A stretch of DNA of 64,000 bases from Oceaniglobus roseus (GTDB taxonomy: Bacteria; Pseudomonadota; Alphaproteobacteria; Rhodobacterales; Rhodobacteraceae). A program made the translations under genes and the position numbers. The stretch spans positions 18,424-82,423 of the forward strand of contig NZ_PNOS01000016.1 in the NCBI RefSeq assembly GCF_002869745.1. Direction: 5' to 3'. Numbering within the stretch: position 1 is the first letter of the stretch; each line of letters starts with the position of its first letter. Of this stretch, positions 19,072 through 28,465 are shown in pieces. Below the pieces are notes generated by a model. It searched no databases and was not told where the DNA came from. It saw nothing but the letters and a program-made list of their open reading frames with translations.

Positions 19072-19635
19072 ATGTCCCCGCTGAAGATCAAGAAGGGCAC
19101 GTCGAAGCACTCCGCCTACGACCTGCGCGACCCCAATTCCGATGTCGTGGAAAGCCACACGCTCGCCGTGGTGGTCGACAACGAGGCCGGGGTGCTGGCG
19201 CGGGTGATCGGGCTGTTCTCGGGGCGCGGCTACAACATCGAGAGCCTGACCGTGGCCGAGATCGACCACCTCGGCCACCGCTCGCGGATCACCGTCGTCA
19301 CCCGCGGCACGCCCTCGGTGATCGAGCAGATCAAGGCGCAGCTGGGGCGCATCGTGCCGGTTCACGAGGTCCACGACCTGACCGCCGAGGGTGCCTCGGT
19401 CGAGCGGGAGCTGGCGCTGTTCAAGGTGGCGGGCATCGGCGAGAAGCGGGTCGAGGCGCTGCGCCTTGCCGACATCTTCCGCGCCAACGTGGTCGATTCG
19501 ACGCTGGAAAGCTTCGTGTTCGAGATCACCGGCACGCCCGAGAAGGTCGACGCCTTCGCCGACCTGATGCGCCCGCTGGGCCTGAAGGAAGTGGCGCGCA
19601 CCGGCGTGGCCGCCCTGGCCCGCGGTACGGCCTGA
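19072..19635 (+). CDS. ilvH: acetolactate synthase small (regulatory) subunit
   Basis: Regulatory ACT-domain subunit that stimulates the catalytic subunit and confers valine feedback inhibition. 187 residues, slightly longer than E. coli IlvH owing to an N-terminal extension of about 25 residues before the ACT domain (HTLAVVVDNEAGVLARVIGLFSGRGYNIESL). C-terminal domain has IFRANVVDSTLESFVFEITGT. It lies 74 bases after ilvI, preceded by AGGAAAG. Converges on pdxJ with a 39-base gap in which I see no clear terminator. Confidence 0.96.
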   Translation: MSPLKIKKGTSKHSAYDLRDPNSDVVESHTLAVVVDNEAGVLARVIGLFSGRGYNIESLTVAEIDHLGHRSRITVVTRGTPSVIEQIKAQLGRIVPVHEVHDLTAEGASVERELALFKVAGIGEKRVEALRLADIFRANVVDSTLESFVFEITGTPEKVDAFADLMRPLGLKEVARTGVAALARGTA

Positions 19636-19674
19636 GCGGCGGACGATCGAGGTCGAGGGCGCGGCGGCGCGGGC

Positions 19675-20433
19675 TCAGCCCCGCGCCTCGTCCATCAGCC
19701 GCCGCATCTCCCTGATCGCCGGGTCGAGCCCGCGGAAGATCGCCTCGCCGATCAGGAAGTGGCCGATGTTCAGCTCCATCACCTGCGGAAAGGCCGCGAC
19801 GGGCTGCACCGTGTCGTAGGTCAGCCCGTGGCCGGCGTGGACCTCCAGCCCCAGCGAATCCGCGAAGGCCGCCATGTCGCGCAGCCGCTCCAGCTCGGCG
19901 TCGCGGGCGTCGAGATGCCCCTCGGCATGGGCGTCGCAATAAGCGCCGGTGTGCAGCTCGATCACTTCGGCCCCGATCCGGTGCGCCGCCTCGATCTGGC
20001 GCGGATCGGCGGCGATGAAGATCGAGACACGGCACCCCGCCTCGCGCAGCGGCGCGATGAAATGGGCCAGCCGGTTCTCTTCCCGCGCGACTTCCAGCCC
20101 GCCCTCGGTCGTCCGCTCCTCGCGCTTCTCGGGGACGATGCAGACGGCGTGGGGCTTGTGGCGCAGGGCGATCCTCTGCATCTCGTCGGTCGCCGCCATC
20201 TCGAAGTTCAGCGGCACCGAAAGGGTCGTCATCAGCCCCTCGATGTCGGCGTCGCCGATGTGGCGGCGATCCTCGCGCAGGTGGGCGGTGATCCCGTCGG
20301 CCCCCGCCGCCTCGGCGATCTTCGCGGCACGAAGCGGATCGGGCGTGCCGCCGCCCCGCGCATTCCTGACCGTCGCCACGTGGTCGATGTTCACGCCGAG
20401 ACGCAGCCGTCCCTTCGGTTCGTTCACGCCCAT
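19675..20433 (-). CDS. pdxJ: pyridoxine 5'-phosphate synthase
   Basis: Condenses 3-amino-2-oxopropyl phosphate with 1-deoxyxylulose 5-phosphate to form pyridoxine 5'-phosphate. 252 residues, TIM barrel. Motifs: [17 protein letters not shown] at the N-terminus, [27 protein letters not shown] with the catalytic Glu, and [12 protein letters not shown]. Follows the DUF2062 gene by nine bases, so it is in the rpoZ-rsh-DUF2062-pdxJ transcription unit. Confidence 0.97.
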   Translation of the reverse strand: MGVNEPKGRLRLGVNIDHVATVRNARGGGTPDPLRAAKIAEAAGADGITAHLREDRRHIGDADIEGLMTTLSVPLNFEMAATDEMQRIALRHKPHAVCIVPEKREERTTEGGLEVAREENRLAHFIAPLREAGCRVSIFIAADPRQIEAAHRIGAEVIELHTGAYCDAHAEGHLDARDAELERLRDMAAFADSLGLEVHAGHGLTYDTVQPVAAFPQVMELNIGHFLIGEAIFRGLDPAIREMRRLMDEARG

Positions 20434-20442
20434 CCTTTACCC

Positions 20443-21120
20443 CTAGCTTGAATGCTTCAGTCCCGCGCCGCCCGTGCCGGTGGTCTTGTGGCGGGCCGCC
20501 TCGACCGCCGCGCGGCGCTTTTCGTACTTCTTCTTCAGCCGCTTGATCCGCGCCTTCTGGTAGGCCGAGATCAGCGGCCGCGACGCCACATAGGACATGA
20601 CCGCCGCCAGGATGCCAGTGGGAATGCCGCCGACGAGGTAGGGCATGAAGACATAGGAGAAGAAGCCGTGCAGGTTGCTCCACTGGACGGGGCGGCCGGT
20701 GAAAACCGCCTTGAGGTTGGTCCAGAGCTCGAGCGAGGCATAGGAGAAGGAGCTGACCACCGAGGGCAGCGGCACCCCGTGTTCGAGGCCCAGCATCCGG
20801 CTGCCGAGTTCGACCGAGACGGTGGCGATGATCGGGAAGGTCAGCGGGTTGCCGATGAAGGTGCCGAGAAGCGCCGCCAGGATGTTGCCCCGCATCGCCC
20901 AGGCCAGCCCCGCCGAGACGAGGAAGTGGAAGCCGAAGAGCGGCGTGAAGCTGGTGAACACCCCCGCGGCGATGCCCCGCGCGATCTTGTGGGCGGGATC
21001 CGGCAGGCGGCGCAGGCGGTGGATCACGTACCACCCCGCCCGGGTCCAGCCGCCGCGCGGATAGAAGAACTCGGCCAGGGCCTGGAGATAGGAACGGGGC
21101 GTGCGACGCTTGAACACCAC
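20443..21120 (-). CDS. DUF2062 membrane protein
   Basis: 225-residue inner-membrane protein of unknown function. The DUF2062 core is clear: ARGIAAGVFTSFTPLFGFHF, a glycine-rich turn, LLGTFIGNPLTFPII, and a second hydrophobic half (LVGGIPTGILAAVMSYV) followed by a strongly basic tail (ARIKRLKKKYEKRR). Start is GTG GTG; the exact choice between the two is uncertain. Found next to rsh and pdxJ in many relatives, which suggests operon membership rather than a functional link. Confidence 0.88.
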   Translation of the reverse strand: MVFKRRTPRSYLQALAEFFYPRGGWTRAGWYVIHRLRRLPDPAHKIARGIAAGVFTSFTPLFGFHFLVSAGLAWAMRGNILAALLGTFIGNPLTFPIIATVSVELGSRMLGLEHGVPLPSVVSSFSYASLELWTNLKAVFTGRPVQWSNLHGFFSYVFMPYLVGGIPTGILAAVMSYVASRPLISAYQKARIKRLKKKYEKRRAAVEAARHKTTGTGGAGLKHSS

Positions 21121-21156
21121 GGTCTTGAGGTTCCTCTGCGAGGGTCCGGCGGCCCC

Positions 21157-23277
21157 TCAGGGTTTGCGTGTCAGGTCCCGGTGACGCTTGATTGTCGCCA
21201 CATCGCTGTCGGCTTCAAGGGCAAGGCGCACCGCGTGCATATGTTCCACATCCCTGAGGTCCACGTCGATAATGAGGCGATAGAAGTCCTGTTTTCTGTC
21301 ACTGAAGTGAAGATCCGAGATATTCGCCTTCTGCTCGCCGATCAGGCTGCAGATCCGCCCCAGAACACCGGCATCGTTGCTGATCGTCATGTCGAAGGAC
21401 ACGGTATAGACCGCGGCGTGGGGTCCGGCGTGCCAGCGCAGGTCGATCCAGCGGTCGGTCTCGTCCTGGTAGTCGCTCAGCACCGGGCATTCGATGGCGT
21501 GGATACGCACCCCCTGCCCGCGATAGGTCAGGCCGACGATCCGCTCGCCCGGCACCGGCTGGCAGCAGTTGGCACGCAGGAAGGTCTGGTCGGGCGCAAG
21601 GCCGACGATGGCGTGGCCCGCGTCGATCTCCTCGCCCGGCTTGGCGGTCAGCTCGGGATAGAGCGTCTGGACGACATAGCGGGCGCTGATCTCGGCCGCG
21701 CCCACCCGCGCCAGCAGCTCGTCGGAATCGGCGATGTGCAGGCGGCGGGCGGCGGTGGTCAGCGCCCGGTCCGACATCCGCTTGCCGACATGGTCGAACG
21801 CCACCCGCGCCAGTTCCAGCCCGAGCTTGATGAACCGGCCCCGGTCCTCCTCGCGCAGGCTGCGGCGGATCGCGGTCTTCGCCCGGCCTGTCGCCACGAT
21901 GTCGACCCAGGTCGCCTGCGGCCGCTGCCCCTCGGCGGTGATGATCTCGACCGACTGGCCGTTCTTCAGTCGGGTCCAGAGCGGCACGCGGATGCCGTCG
22001 ATCTTGGCGCCGACGCAGCTGTCGCCGATCCGGGTGTGGATCGCATAGGCGAAGTCCAGCGGCGTCGCCCCCTTCGGCAGCTTCACCACCTCGCCCTTGG
22101 GCGTGAAACAGAACACCTGGTCCTGGTACATCTCGAGCTTCACCGCCTCGAGGAAATCCTCGTGGTCCTCGGAGCTGTCCAGCCGCTCGGTCAGGGAGGC
22201 GATCCACTTGACCGGGTCGACGGCGAAGGGGTTCTTCACCCGGATCCCGTCCTTGTAGGCCCAGTGCGCGGCGATCCCCGCCTCGGCCACCTCGTTCATC
22301 TGGCGGGTGCGGATCTGCACCTCGACTCGCTTGCCGTCGCGCCCCGACACCGTGGTGTGGATCGAGCGGTAGCCGTTCGACTTCGGCTGGCTGATATAGT
22401 CCTTGAACCGCCCCGGCACCGCCCGCCAGCGCTGGTGGATCGCGCCGAGCGTGGCATAGCACTCGGCCTCGGTGCCGCAGATCACGCGGAAGCCGTAGAT
22501 GTCGGAGAGGCGCGAGAAGGAAAGCTTCTTCTCCTCCATCTTGCGCCAGATCGAATAGGGCTTCTTGGCGCGGCCGAACACCTCGCCCTCGATATGCGCC
22601 TTGTCGAGCTCGATGCGGATGTCGCCGGTGATCTTGTGGATCACGTCGCCGGTTTCGCGCTGGAGCTTGATGAAGCGGCGGATGATGCTGGTGCGCCCGT
22701 CGGGGTTCAGCACCTGGAACGCCAGATCCTCCAGCTCGTCGCGCATCCACTGCATGCCCATCCGGCCGGCGAGCGGCGCGAAGATGTCCATCGTCTCGCG
22801 CGCCTTTTGGACCTGCTTCTCGGGCTTCATCGAGCGCAGGGTGCGCATGTTGTGGAGCCGGTCGGCAAGCTTCACCAGGATCACGCGAAGATCCTTCGAC
22901 ATGGCGATGAAAAGCTTGCGGAAGTTCTCGGCCTGCTTCGTCTCGGACGAGTTCAGCTGGAGGTTCGTCAGCTTCGTGACGCCATCCACCAGCTCGGCCA
23001 CCTCGCGGCCGAACTTCTTCGACACCTCGGAATAGGTGGACTTCGTGTCCTCGATCGTGTCGTGCAGCAGCGCGGTGATGATCGTCGCATCGTCCAGATG
23101 CATGTCCGTCAGGATCACCGCCACCGCAACCGGATGGGTGAAATACGGCTCGCCCGAGTGGCGGAACTGCCCCTCGTGCATCTTCTCGCCATAGGCATAG
23201 GCCTCGGCCAGCTTCTTCGCATTGGTCTTGGGATTGTAGGTGCGGACCAGTTCGATCAGGTCGTCGGCAGTGGTCAT
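21157..23277 (-). CDS. rsh: bifunctional (p)ppGpp synthetase/hydrolase
   Basis: Stringent-response enzyme that makes and breaks (p)ppGpp. 706 residues with the full domain order: HD hydrolase (HSGEPYFTHP, LLHDTIEDT) in the first ~200 residues, synthetase domain (DIYGFRVI, RFKDYISQPKSNGYRS), TGS domain (CFTPKGEVVKLPKGATPLDFAYAIH) and a C-terminal ACT domain. Intact HD residues and RFKD (the form of bifunctional enzymes; synthetase-only RelA has EFDD) argue for both activities. Alphaproteobacteria usually carry this single long RSH. Directly downstream of rpoZ, as in E. coli spoT. Confidence 0.97.
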   Translation of the reverse strand: MTTADDLIELVRTYNPKTNAKKLAEAYAYGEKMHEGQFRHSGEPYFTHPVAVAVILTDMHLDDATIITALLHDTIEDTKSTYSEVSKKFGREVAELVDGVTKLTNLQLNSSETKQAENFRKLFIAMSKDLRVILVKLADRLHNMRTLRSMKPEKQVQKARETMDIFAPLAGRMGMQWMRDELEDLAFQVLNPDGRTSIIRRFIKLQRETGDVIHKITGDIRIELDKAHIEGEVFGRAKKPYSIWRKMEEKKLSFSRLSDIYGFRVICGTEAECYATLGAIHQRWRAVPGRFKDYISQPKSNGYRSIHTTVSGRDGKRVEVQIRTRQMNEVAEAGIAAHWAYKDGIRVKNPFAVDPVKWIASLTERLDSSEDHEDFLEAVKLEMYQDQVFCFTPKGEVVKLPKGATPLDFAYAIHTRIGDSCVGAKIDGIRVPLWTRLKNGQSVEIITAEGQRPQATWVDIVATGRAKTAIRRSLREEDRGRFIKLGLELARVAFDHVGKRMSDRALTTAARRLHIADSDELLARVGAAEISARYVVQTLYPELTAKPGEEIDAGHAIVGLAPDQTFLRANCCQPVPGERIVGLTYRGQGVRIHAIECPVLSDYQDETDRWIDLRWHAGPHAAVYTVSFDMTISNDAGVLGRICSLIGEQKANISDLHFSDRKQDFYRLIIDVDLRDVEHMHAVRLALEADSDVATIKRHRDLTRKP

Positions 23278-23305
23278 CCGGTCCGCATCCCTGGCGCGCC
23301 TGCGC

Positions 23306-23662
23306 CTATTGCTGCCCCTGCGCTTCCATCAGGGCGCGCAGCAGTTTTTCTTCGCTCATGTCGTCTTCGGCGGGCTTGTCGGGCTGGCCGCCGCCCATGA
23401 GAAGCGCCATCGCGTCCTCCTCGGGCTCGTCGACCTCGATCTGGGTCTGGTGCGATTCGATCATCCGCTCGCGCAGGTCGTCGGCCTGCTGGGTCTCCTC
23501 GGCGATCTCGCGCAGCGACACGACGGGGTTCTTGTCGTTGTCGCGGTCCACGGTCAGCTGGGCCCCGGCGGTGATCTCGCGGGCGCGGTGGGCGGCAAGC
23601 ATCACCAGTTCGAACCGGTTCGGTACCTTGTCAACGCAGTCTTCGACCGTCACACGGGCCAT
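23306..23662 (-). CDS. rpoZ: RNA polymerase omega subunit
   Basis: Small subunit that promotes assembly of RNA polymerase and, in E. coli, forms part of a ppGpp site. 118 residues. [30 protein letters not shown] is the conserved omega core; the C-terminal half is an acidic tail ([10 protein letters not shown]...[10 protein letters not shown]) typical of this order. Start fixed by AGGAG. An upstream in-frame start would add about 46 residues that do not resemble omega. Probably the first gene of the rpoZ-rsh-DUF2062-pdxJ unit. Confidence 0.96.
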   Translation of the reverse strand: MARVTVEDCVDKVPNRFELVMLAAHRAREITAGAQLTVDRDNDKNPVVSLREIAEETQQADDLRERMIESHQTQIEVDEPEEDAMALLMGGGQPDKPAEDDMSEEKLLRALMEAQGQQ

Positions 23663-23756
23663 GGGATACTCCTGTTCGGAAGGGAAAGCCTGAGCGACAA
23701 CGTTTAATACCGATGAAAAACCTTGACAACCCGATAGACCGGCGATCCAGGCAGAT

Positions 23757-24344
23757 TCAGAGGGGTCGCACGGCGTTTTTATCGGCTTCGGGCAGCGCAT
23801 CCACCATTTGCCGGACCGTCCTGCCGCTGACGGGGTGGATCCAGCCGGGCGCGACGTCCAGCAGGGGAATCAGCACGAAGGCGCGTTCCTGCATCCGTGG
23901 ATGGGGCAGGATCAGCTCGGTCGGCGCCTGCAGGCGCTGCGCCTCGGGGGGAAGGTCCCGCCAGCGGGCCTGGGTCTCGGGATCGGGGCAGATCCGCCCG
24001 TCGTAATCCAGCAGGTCGATGTCCAGCGTGCGGGCACCCCACCGTTCGCGGCGCTCGCGGCCGAACCGCTTCTCGACATCGTGAAGCCTTTCCAGCAGCG
24101 CCGGGGCGGTGGAGCTTGTCCTGATCCTCGCCGCTGCGTTAACATAATCGGGGCCCGCGCCCGCCGGAAAGCAGGGAGTCGAAAAAAACCTGCTGACGGC
24201 ACAAATTTCAATCTCGGGTCCGGCAAGCATTTCAAGCGCGGATTTCAGCGCGTTTTCCAGTGTTTGACCCGCAAGGGTTGTATTCGCGCCCAGTCCAAGC
24301 AATGCAGTTGCCGCAGCGTCTGTTCGTATAGCCAGTTGCGTCAA
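23757..24344 (-). CDS. folK: 2-amino-4-hydroxy-6-hydroxymethyldihydropteridine pyrophosphokinase
   Basis: Transfers pyrophosphate from ATP to 6-hydroxymethyl-dihydropterin in folate synthesis. HPPK motifs are all present: [26 protein letters not shown] with the Mg-binding Asp pair, and [18 protein letters not shown]. The predicted start is TTG with only a weak ribosome site; no ATG or GTG lies close before the conserved core, so the start is uncertain by a few residues. The first ~60 codons are noticeably less GC-rich than the rest. Divergent from the NYN gene. Confidence 0.92.
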   Translation of the reverse strand: MTQLAIRTDAAATALLGLGANTTLAGQTLENALKSALEMLAGPEIEICAVSRFFSTPCFPAGAGPDYVNAAARIRTSSTAPALLERLHDVEKRFGRERRERWGARTLDIDLLDYDGRICPDPETQARWRDLPPEAQRLQAPTELILPHPRMQERAFVLIPLLDVAPGWIHPVSGRTVRQMVDALPEADKNAVRPL

Positions 24345-24439
24345 CTCAGGAAAACCTTAGATAGCTCAGGACCCGGCTGGGCTTAGCACCACTCACTCAC
24401 GGAAACCAGTTCACCGGGTCGTTAGAAGGATGACATTTT

Positions 24440-25015
24440 ATGTTCTACCGGGACGAACGGCTTGCGCTGTTCATCGATGGATCGAACCTGTACGCCGCGG
24501 CGAAGGCGCTGGGGTTTGACATCGACTACAAGCTTCTGCGCCAGGAATTCATGCGGCGGGGCAAGCTTCTGCGCGCCTTCTACTACACGGCACTGCTGGA
24601 GAACGAGGATTACTCGCCCATCCGCCCGCTCGTAGACTGGCTGCATTACAACGGTTTCACGATGGTGACGAAGCCGGCGAAGGAATACACCGACAGCCAG
24701 GGCCGCCGGAAGGTGAAGGGGAACATGGACATCGAGCTGACGGTCGATGCCATGGAGCTTGCGCCGCGCGTCGACCACATCGTGCTGTTCTCGGGCGACG
24801 GGGATTTCCGCCCGCTGGTCGAGAGCCTGCAACGCTCGGGCGTGCGCGTTTCCGTCGTGTCGACGATCCGCAGCCAGCCGCCGATGATCTCCGACGACCT
24901 GCGCCGCCAGGCCGACAACTTCATCGAGCTCGACGAGCTGAAGGAAGTGATCGGGCGTCCGCCGCGCGAGCCGCGCGAGGACGACCGCCCGCTGCGCGAA
25001 GCGGCCGGCCAATAG
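24440..25015 (+). CDS. NYN/LabA-like PIN-domain protein
   Basis: 191-residue member of the NYN domain family (LabA/DUF88), a PIN-like nuclease fold with probable RNase activity. Seen: LALFIDGSNLYAAAKAL with the first catalytic Asp and Asn, KGNMDIELTVDAM with the second Asp, and LFSGDGDFRPLVE with the third and fourth Asp. The acidic set is complete, so catalysis is plausible. AAGGA precedes the ATG. Biological substrate unknown; such genes are widespread in alphaproteobacteria. Confidence 0.9.
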   Translation: MFYRDERLALFIDGSNLYAAAKALGFDIDYKLLRQEFMRRGKLLRAFYYTALLENEDYSPIRPLVDWLHYNGFTMVTKPAKEYTDSQGRRKVKGNMDIELTVDAMELAPRVDHIVLFSGDGDFRPLVESLQRSGVRVSVVSTIRSQPPMISDDLRRQADNFIELDELKEVIGRPPREPREDDRPLREAAGQ

Positions 25016-25067
25016 GACCGGCCAAGGACGCAGGCCTGCACGGGACTGCCCAGAAGGACCGGACGGC

Positions 25068-25508
25068 GTGACCCTCCTCTGGTCCCTCGGCGGTCTTTTC
25101 GTCGCGGCCTTCGGCGCGGCGACCTTCCTGCCCTTCCAGTCCGAGATCGTCTTCGCCGCCCTCCAGGCCGAGGGCACGGCGCCGCTGTTCTGGCTGGTCT
25201 TCGTCGCCAGCCTCGGCAACTCCCTCGGCTCCTGCGTGAACTACGCCATGGGGCTCGGGGTCGAGCGGATGAAGGGCAGCCGCTGGTTTCCCGTGACCGA
25301 GGCGCAGATGGAGCGGGCGCAGAAGTGGTACACCCGCTGGGGCGTCTGGAGCCTGCTGCTCTCCTGGGCGCCGCTCGGCGACGCGATCACCCTGATGGCC
25401 GGCGTCATGCGCACCCCCTTCTGGTTGTTCTTCCTGCTCGTCTCCTTCGCCAAGACGGTCCGCTACGTCGTCTTCGCGCTGCTGACCGCCGGGGTCCTCA
25501 GCCTCTAG
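25068..25508 (+). CDS. YqaA-type inner-membrane protein (DedA superfamily)
   Basis: 146 residues with four predicted membrane segments. The pattern [31 protein letters not shown], a polar helix with [30 protein letters not shown] and a final hydrophobic segment matches YqaA, a short relative of DedA/VTT-domain proteins. Start is GTG. Follows the NYN gene by 52 bases. DedA-family proteins are linked to lipid carrier flipping and membrane potential; the role of YqaA itself is not established. Confidence 0.88.
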   Translation: MTLLWSLGGLFVAAFGAATFLPFQSEIVFAALQAEGTAPLFWLVFVASLGNSLGSCVNYAMGLGVERMKGSRWFPVTEAQMERAQKWYTRWGVWSLLLSWAPLGDAITLMAGVMRTPFWLFFLLVSFAKTVRYVVFALLTAGVLSL

Positions 25509-25575
25509 GCGGCAAGGCTGGACGCAGGGCGGGCGGTCCATTACCTGTGAACCAGCACTGACCGGAGCCACGCCG

Positions 25576-26526
25576 ATGCCGAAGCCCCCCCTTACCCTCT
25601 ACCTCGCCGCGCCCCGCGGCTTCTGCGCGGGCGTCGACCGGGCGATCAAGATCGTCGAGATGGCGCTCGAGAAATGGGGCGCGCCGGTCTATGTCCGCCA
25701 CGAGATCGTGCACAACCGTTTCGTTGTCGACGGGCTGCGCGCCAAGGGCGCCGTCTTCGTCGAGGAGCTGGACGAATGCCCGCCGGACCGTCCCGTGATC
25801 TTCTCGGCCCACGGCGTGCCCAAGGCCGTGCCGCAGGAGGCGGCGCGGCGCGAGATGGTCTATGTCGACGCCACCTGCCCGCTGGTCTCCAAGGTCCATA
25901 TCGAGGCGGCGCGCCACCACGAGAACGGGTTGCAGATGGTGATGATCGGCCACGCGGGCCACCCCGAGACGCTCGGCACCATGGGCCAGCTGCCCGAGGG
26001 CGAGGTGCTTCTTGTGGAAACCGTCGCCGACGTCGCCACCATCGCCCCCCGCGATCCCGAACGGCTGGCCTTCATCACCCAGACGACGCTCTCGGTGGAC
26101 GACACCGCCGACATCGTCGCGGCGCTGAAGGCACGCTTCCCGGCCATCGTCGGGCCGCACAAGGAAGACATCTGCTATGCCACCACGAACCGTCAGGAAG
26201 CGGTGAAGGCGATGGCGCCGAAAGCCGATGCGATTCTGGTGATCGGCGCGCCGAACTCGTCGAACTCGAAACGTCTGGTCGAGGTCGGGCGCGGGGCGGG
26301 CTGCGCCTATGCCCAGCTCGTCCAGCGCGCCGCGGACATCGACTGGCGCGCGCTCGAAGGCATCTCCTCCATCGGCATCACCGCCGGCGCCAGCGCCCCC
26401 GAGGTGCTGGTGAACGAGGTGGTCGACGCCTTCCGCGACCGCTTCGAGGTCACGGTCGAAAAGGTCGTCACCGCCGAGGAGCATGTCGAGTTCAAGGTCC
26501 CCCGCGTCCTGCGCGAACCGGCGTGA
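25576..26526 (+). CDS. ispH: 4-hydroxy-3-methylbut-2-enyl diphosphate reductase
   Basis: Last step of the MEP isoprenoid pathway, giving IPP and DMAPP. 316 residues. The three cluster-binding Cys are in [22 protein letters not shown] and [10 protein letters not shown], and the catalytic Glu lies in the TQTTLSVDD vicinity as in E. coli LytB. ATG supported by GGAG upstream. Followed by a small hairpin (ACCGCT-GAA-AGCGGT near 26572) without a T-tract. Confidence 0.97.
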   Translation: MPKPPLTLYLAAPRGFCAGVDRAIKIVEMALEKWGAPVYVRHEIVHNRFVVDGLRAKGAVFVEELDECPPDRPVIFSAHGVPKAVPQEAARREMVYVDATCPLVSKVHIEAARHHENGLQMVMIGHAGHPETLGTMGQLPEGEVLLVETVADVATIAPRDPERLAFITQTTLSVDDTADIVAALKARFPAIVGPHKEDICYATTNRQEAVKAMAPKADAILVIGAPNSSNSKRLVEVGRGAGCAYAQLVQRAADIDWRALEGISSIGITAGASAPEVLVNEVVDAFRDRFEVTVEKVVTAEEHVEFKVPRVLREPA

Positions 26527-26880
26527 CCCCAAGGTGCCCCGCCCCGTCGACCCTGAGGCTCTCCCGACCCGACCGCTGAAAGCGGTGCCGCCGGGACTTG
26601 GGCCGGAGGGTGCGGACCTCGACCCGCAAGGACCAGCCGGGGCCCGGCCGTCGGCCCCCTTCGTCCGCGGCAACGGCCCGGAGGCGCGCCGCCCGTGCCG
26701 CACCCCTCCCGTCCCGGCCCGCGCCACGGGCAGCTCGGGCAGGAACGATCCACGGGCTTCTTCCTTGCCCCGATACTCCCCCCGGAGGCGTCCCGCCGTC
26801 ACCGCCGCCCCGACCGTCGAGCCGCCGGGCGCAACGCCGCATCGCCCGGCCGCCGGTCGCCGCCGCCGGAGCGCCCTGCC
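26527..26880. other. non-coding spacer after ispH
   Basis: Extremely GC-rich. Long frames run through it on both strands, but all have the low-complexity Pro/Arg/Ala composition of chance frames and none resembles a protein family. I see no RNA gene, promoter of good quality, or repeat. Confidence 0.5.
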
Positions 26881-27510
26881 GTGACGCGTCTCGCCGCACG
26901 CGTCGCGGGGCGGATCATCACCGGCTTCGCCTGGCTCATCACCGCCGTGCGCGCCGTGTGGCAGGGGTCCGCCCCCCTGCCCGACCAGCGCATCTACTTC
27001 GCCAACCACCGCTCGAACGGCGACTTCATCCTGATCTGGTCGGTCCTGCCCACGGTGCTGAGACAGCGCACCCGCCCCGTCGCCGCCGCGGACTACTGGC
27101 TGGCGGGCCCGGTGCGCCGATTCATCGGCCGCGACGTGTTCCGCGCCGTCCTGATCGAGCGCAACGCCGAGGACCGCCGCACCGACCCGCTCCGCACCAT
27201 GCTGGAGGCGCTGGAGCGGGGCGATTCGCTGATCCTCTTCCCCGAGGGCACCCGCAACATGACCGAGTCACCGCTGCTGCGCTTCCGCAGCGGCCTCTAC
27301 AACCTCGCCCTCGCCAACCCCGACGTCGATCTCGTCCCGGTCTGGATCGACAACCTGAACGGCGTCCTGCCGAAGGGCAGGCTCGTCCCTGTGCCGCTCC
27401 TTTGCACCGTCACCTTCGGCGCCTCCCTGCGCCTGGCGGACGGCGAGGACCGGCGCGCCTTCCTAGACCGCGCCGCCGATGCCCTCCTCTCGCTCGGAGC
27501 GGCGGCATGA
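26881..27510 (+). CDS. lysophospholipid acyltransferase (PlsC family)
   Basis: 209-residue glycerophospholipid acyltransferase that would acylate a lysophosphatidate-like acceptor at the membrane. The motif I H-x4-D appears as NHRSNGDF, motif III as LFPEGTRNM, and the motif between as VFRAVLIERN; one hydrophobic N-terminal segment anchors it. The GTG start is chosen since GGAG precedes it; the frame continues upstream only as low-complexity sequence. It overlaps the next gene as ATGA and heads a three-gene phospholipid-type cassette that is separate from the housekeeping lipid genes expected elsewhere. Confidence 0.87.
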   Translation: MTRLAARVAGRIITGFAWLITAVRAVWQGSAPLPDQRIYFANHRSNGDFILIWSVLPTVLRQRTRPVAAADYWLAGPVRRFIGRDVFRAVLIERNAEDRRTDPLRTMLEALERGDSLILFPEGTRNMTESPLLRFRSGLYNLALANPDVDLVPVWIDNLNGVLPKGRLVPVPLLCTVTFGASLRLADGEDRRAFLDRAADALLSLGAAA

Positions 27511-28457
27511 GCGCGGCGGCCCAGGACCTCCTCCGCCTCCTCGCGGGCATCGGCCTGCTGCTCGCCGCCGCGACGCTGCTCGCCCGCCTGCTGCGCCGCC
27601 GCGCGGCCCGGGCGGGCGGCAGCGCGACGGTCGAGAACCTGAACGCGCGCATCGACGCCTGGTGGGGCATGGTGATCGTCCTCGGCCTCGCCTTCCTCGC
27701 CGGGCGCACCGGGGTCGTCGTGCTGTTCGCCCTCGTCTCCTTCGCCGCGCTGCGCGAGTTCGTGACCCTCTGCACCCGCAGCCGCGCCGATCACTGGGCG
27801 CTCGCCGCCGCCTTCTTCGTCGTGCTGCCCGCGCAATACGTCCTGGTCTGGCAGGACTGGTACGGGCTCTACACCATCTTCATCCCCGTCTACGCCTTCC
27901 TCCTGCTGCCGGTGATCGCCGTGCTGGAAGGTGACACGAAAAGCTTCCTCGTCCGCATCGCGGAGACCCAGTGGGCGCTGATGATCTGCGTCTATGCCCT
28001 GAGCCACGTCCCCGCCCTTCTCAGCCTGCGGATCACGGGCTTCGAGGGGCGCAACGTGCTGCTGATCGCCTGGCTCGTCGTGGTGGTGCAGCTCTCGGAC
28101 GTGCTGCAATACACCTGGGGCAAGCTCTTCGGCCGCACCCCCGTCGCCCCGTCCCTGTCGCCCAGCAAGACCTGGGAGGGGCTGGTGGGCGGCGTCCTGT
28201 CCGCCACGCTCGCCGGCACGCTGCTGTTCTGGATCACCCCCTTCGGGGCGGCGCAGGCGGCGGGGATGGCCCTCGTCGTGACGCTCGCGGGCTTCTGCGG
28301 CGGACTGGTGATGTCGGCGATCAAGCGCGACAAGGGGGTGAAGGACTGGGGCCACCTGATCGCCGGGCACGGCGGCTTCATCGACCGGCTCGACTCGGTC
28401 GTCTTCGCCGCGCCGCTGTTCTTCCACCTCACCCGCTTCTTCTTCTCCACCGTCTGA
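27507..28457 (+). CDS. phosphatidate cytidylyltransferase (CdsA family)
   Basis: Makes a CDP-diacylglycerol-type liponucleotide from phosphatidate and CTP. 316 residues with about eight membrane segments. The C-terminal CdsA signature is well preserved: SAIKRDKGVKDWG...GHGGFIDRLDS. Also seen: LSPSKTWEGLVGG. Its start overlaps the acyltransferase stop (ATGA) and it is followed after eight bases by a CDP-alcohol phosphotransferase, so the trio could run acylation, activation and headgroup transfer in sequence. Resembles the E. coli YnbB paralogue arrangement more than the single housekeeping cdsA. Confidence 0.9.
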   Translation: MSAAAQDLLRLLAGIGLLLAAATLLARLLRRRAARAGGSATVENLNARIDAWWGMVIVLGLAFLAGRTGVVVLFALVSFAALREFVTLCTRSRADHWALAAAFFVVLPAQYVLVWQDWYGLYTIFIPVYAFLLLPVIAVLEGDTKSFLVRIAETQWALMICVYALSHVPALLSLRITGFEGRNVLLIAWLVVVVQLSDVLQYTWGKLFGRTPVAPSLSPSKTWEGLVGGVLSATLAGTLLFWITPFGAAQAAGMALVVTLAGFCGGLVMSAIKRDKGVKDWGHLIAGHGGFIDRLDSVVFAAPLFFHLTRFFFSTV

Positions 28458-28465
28458 GGCGCGCC

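Noticed and set aside
20452..23400. Plus-strand frame opposite DUF2062 and rsh
   Set aside because: Low-complexity antisense translation, no family resemblance, while rsh matches its family over its full length.
26483..26884. Possible small gene between ispH and the acyltransferase
   Set aside because: Pro/Arg/Ala composition, overlaps the ispH end out of frame and lacks a ribosome site.
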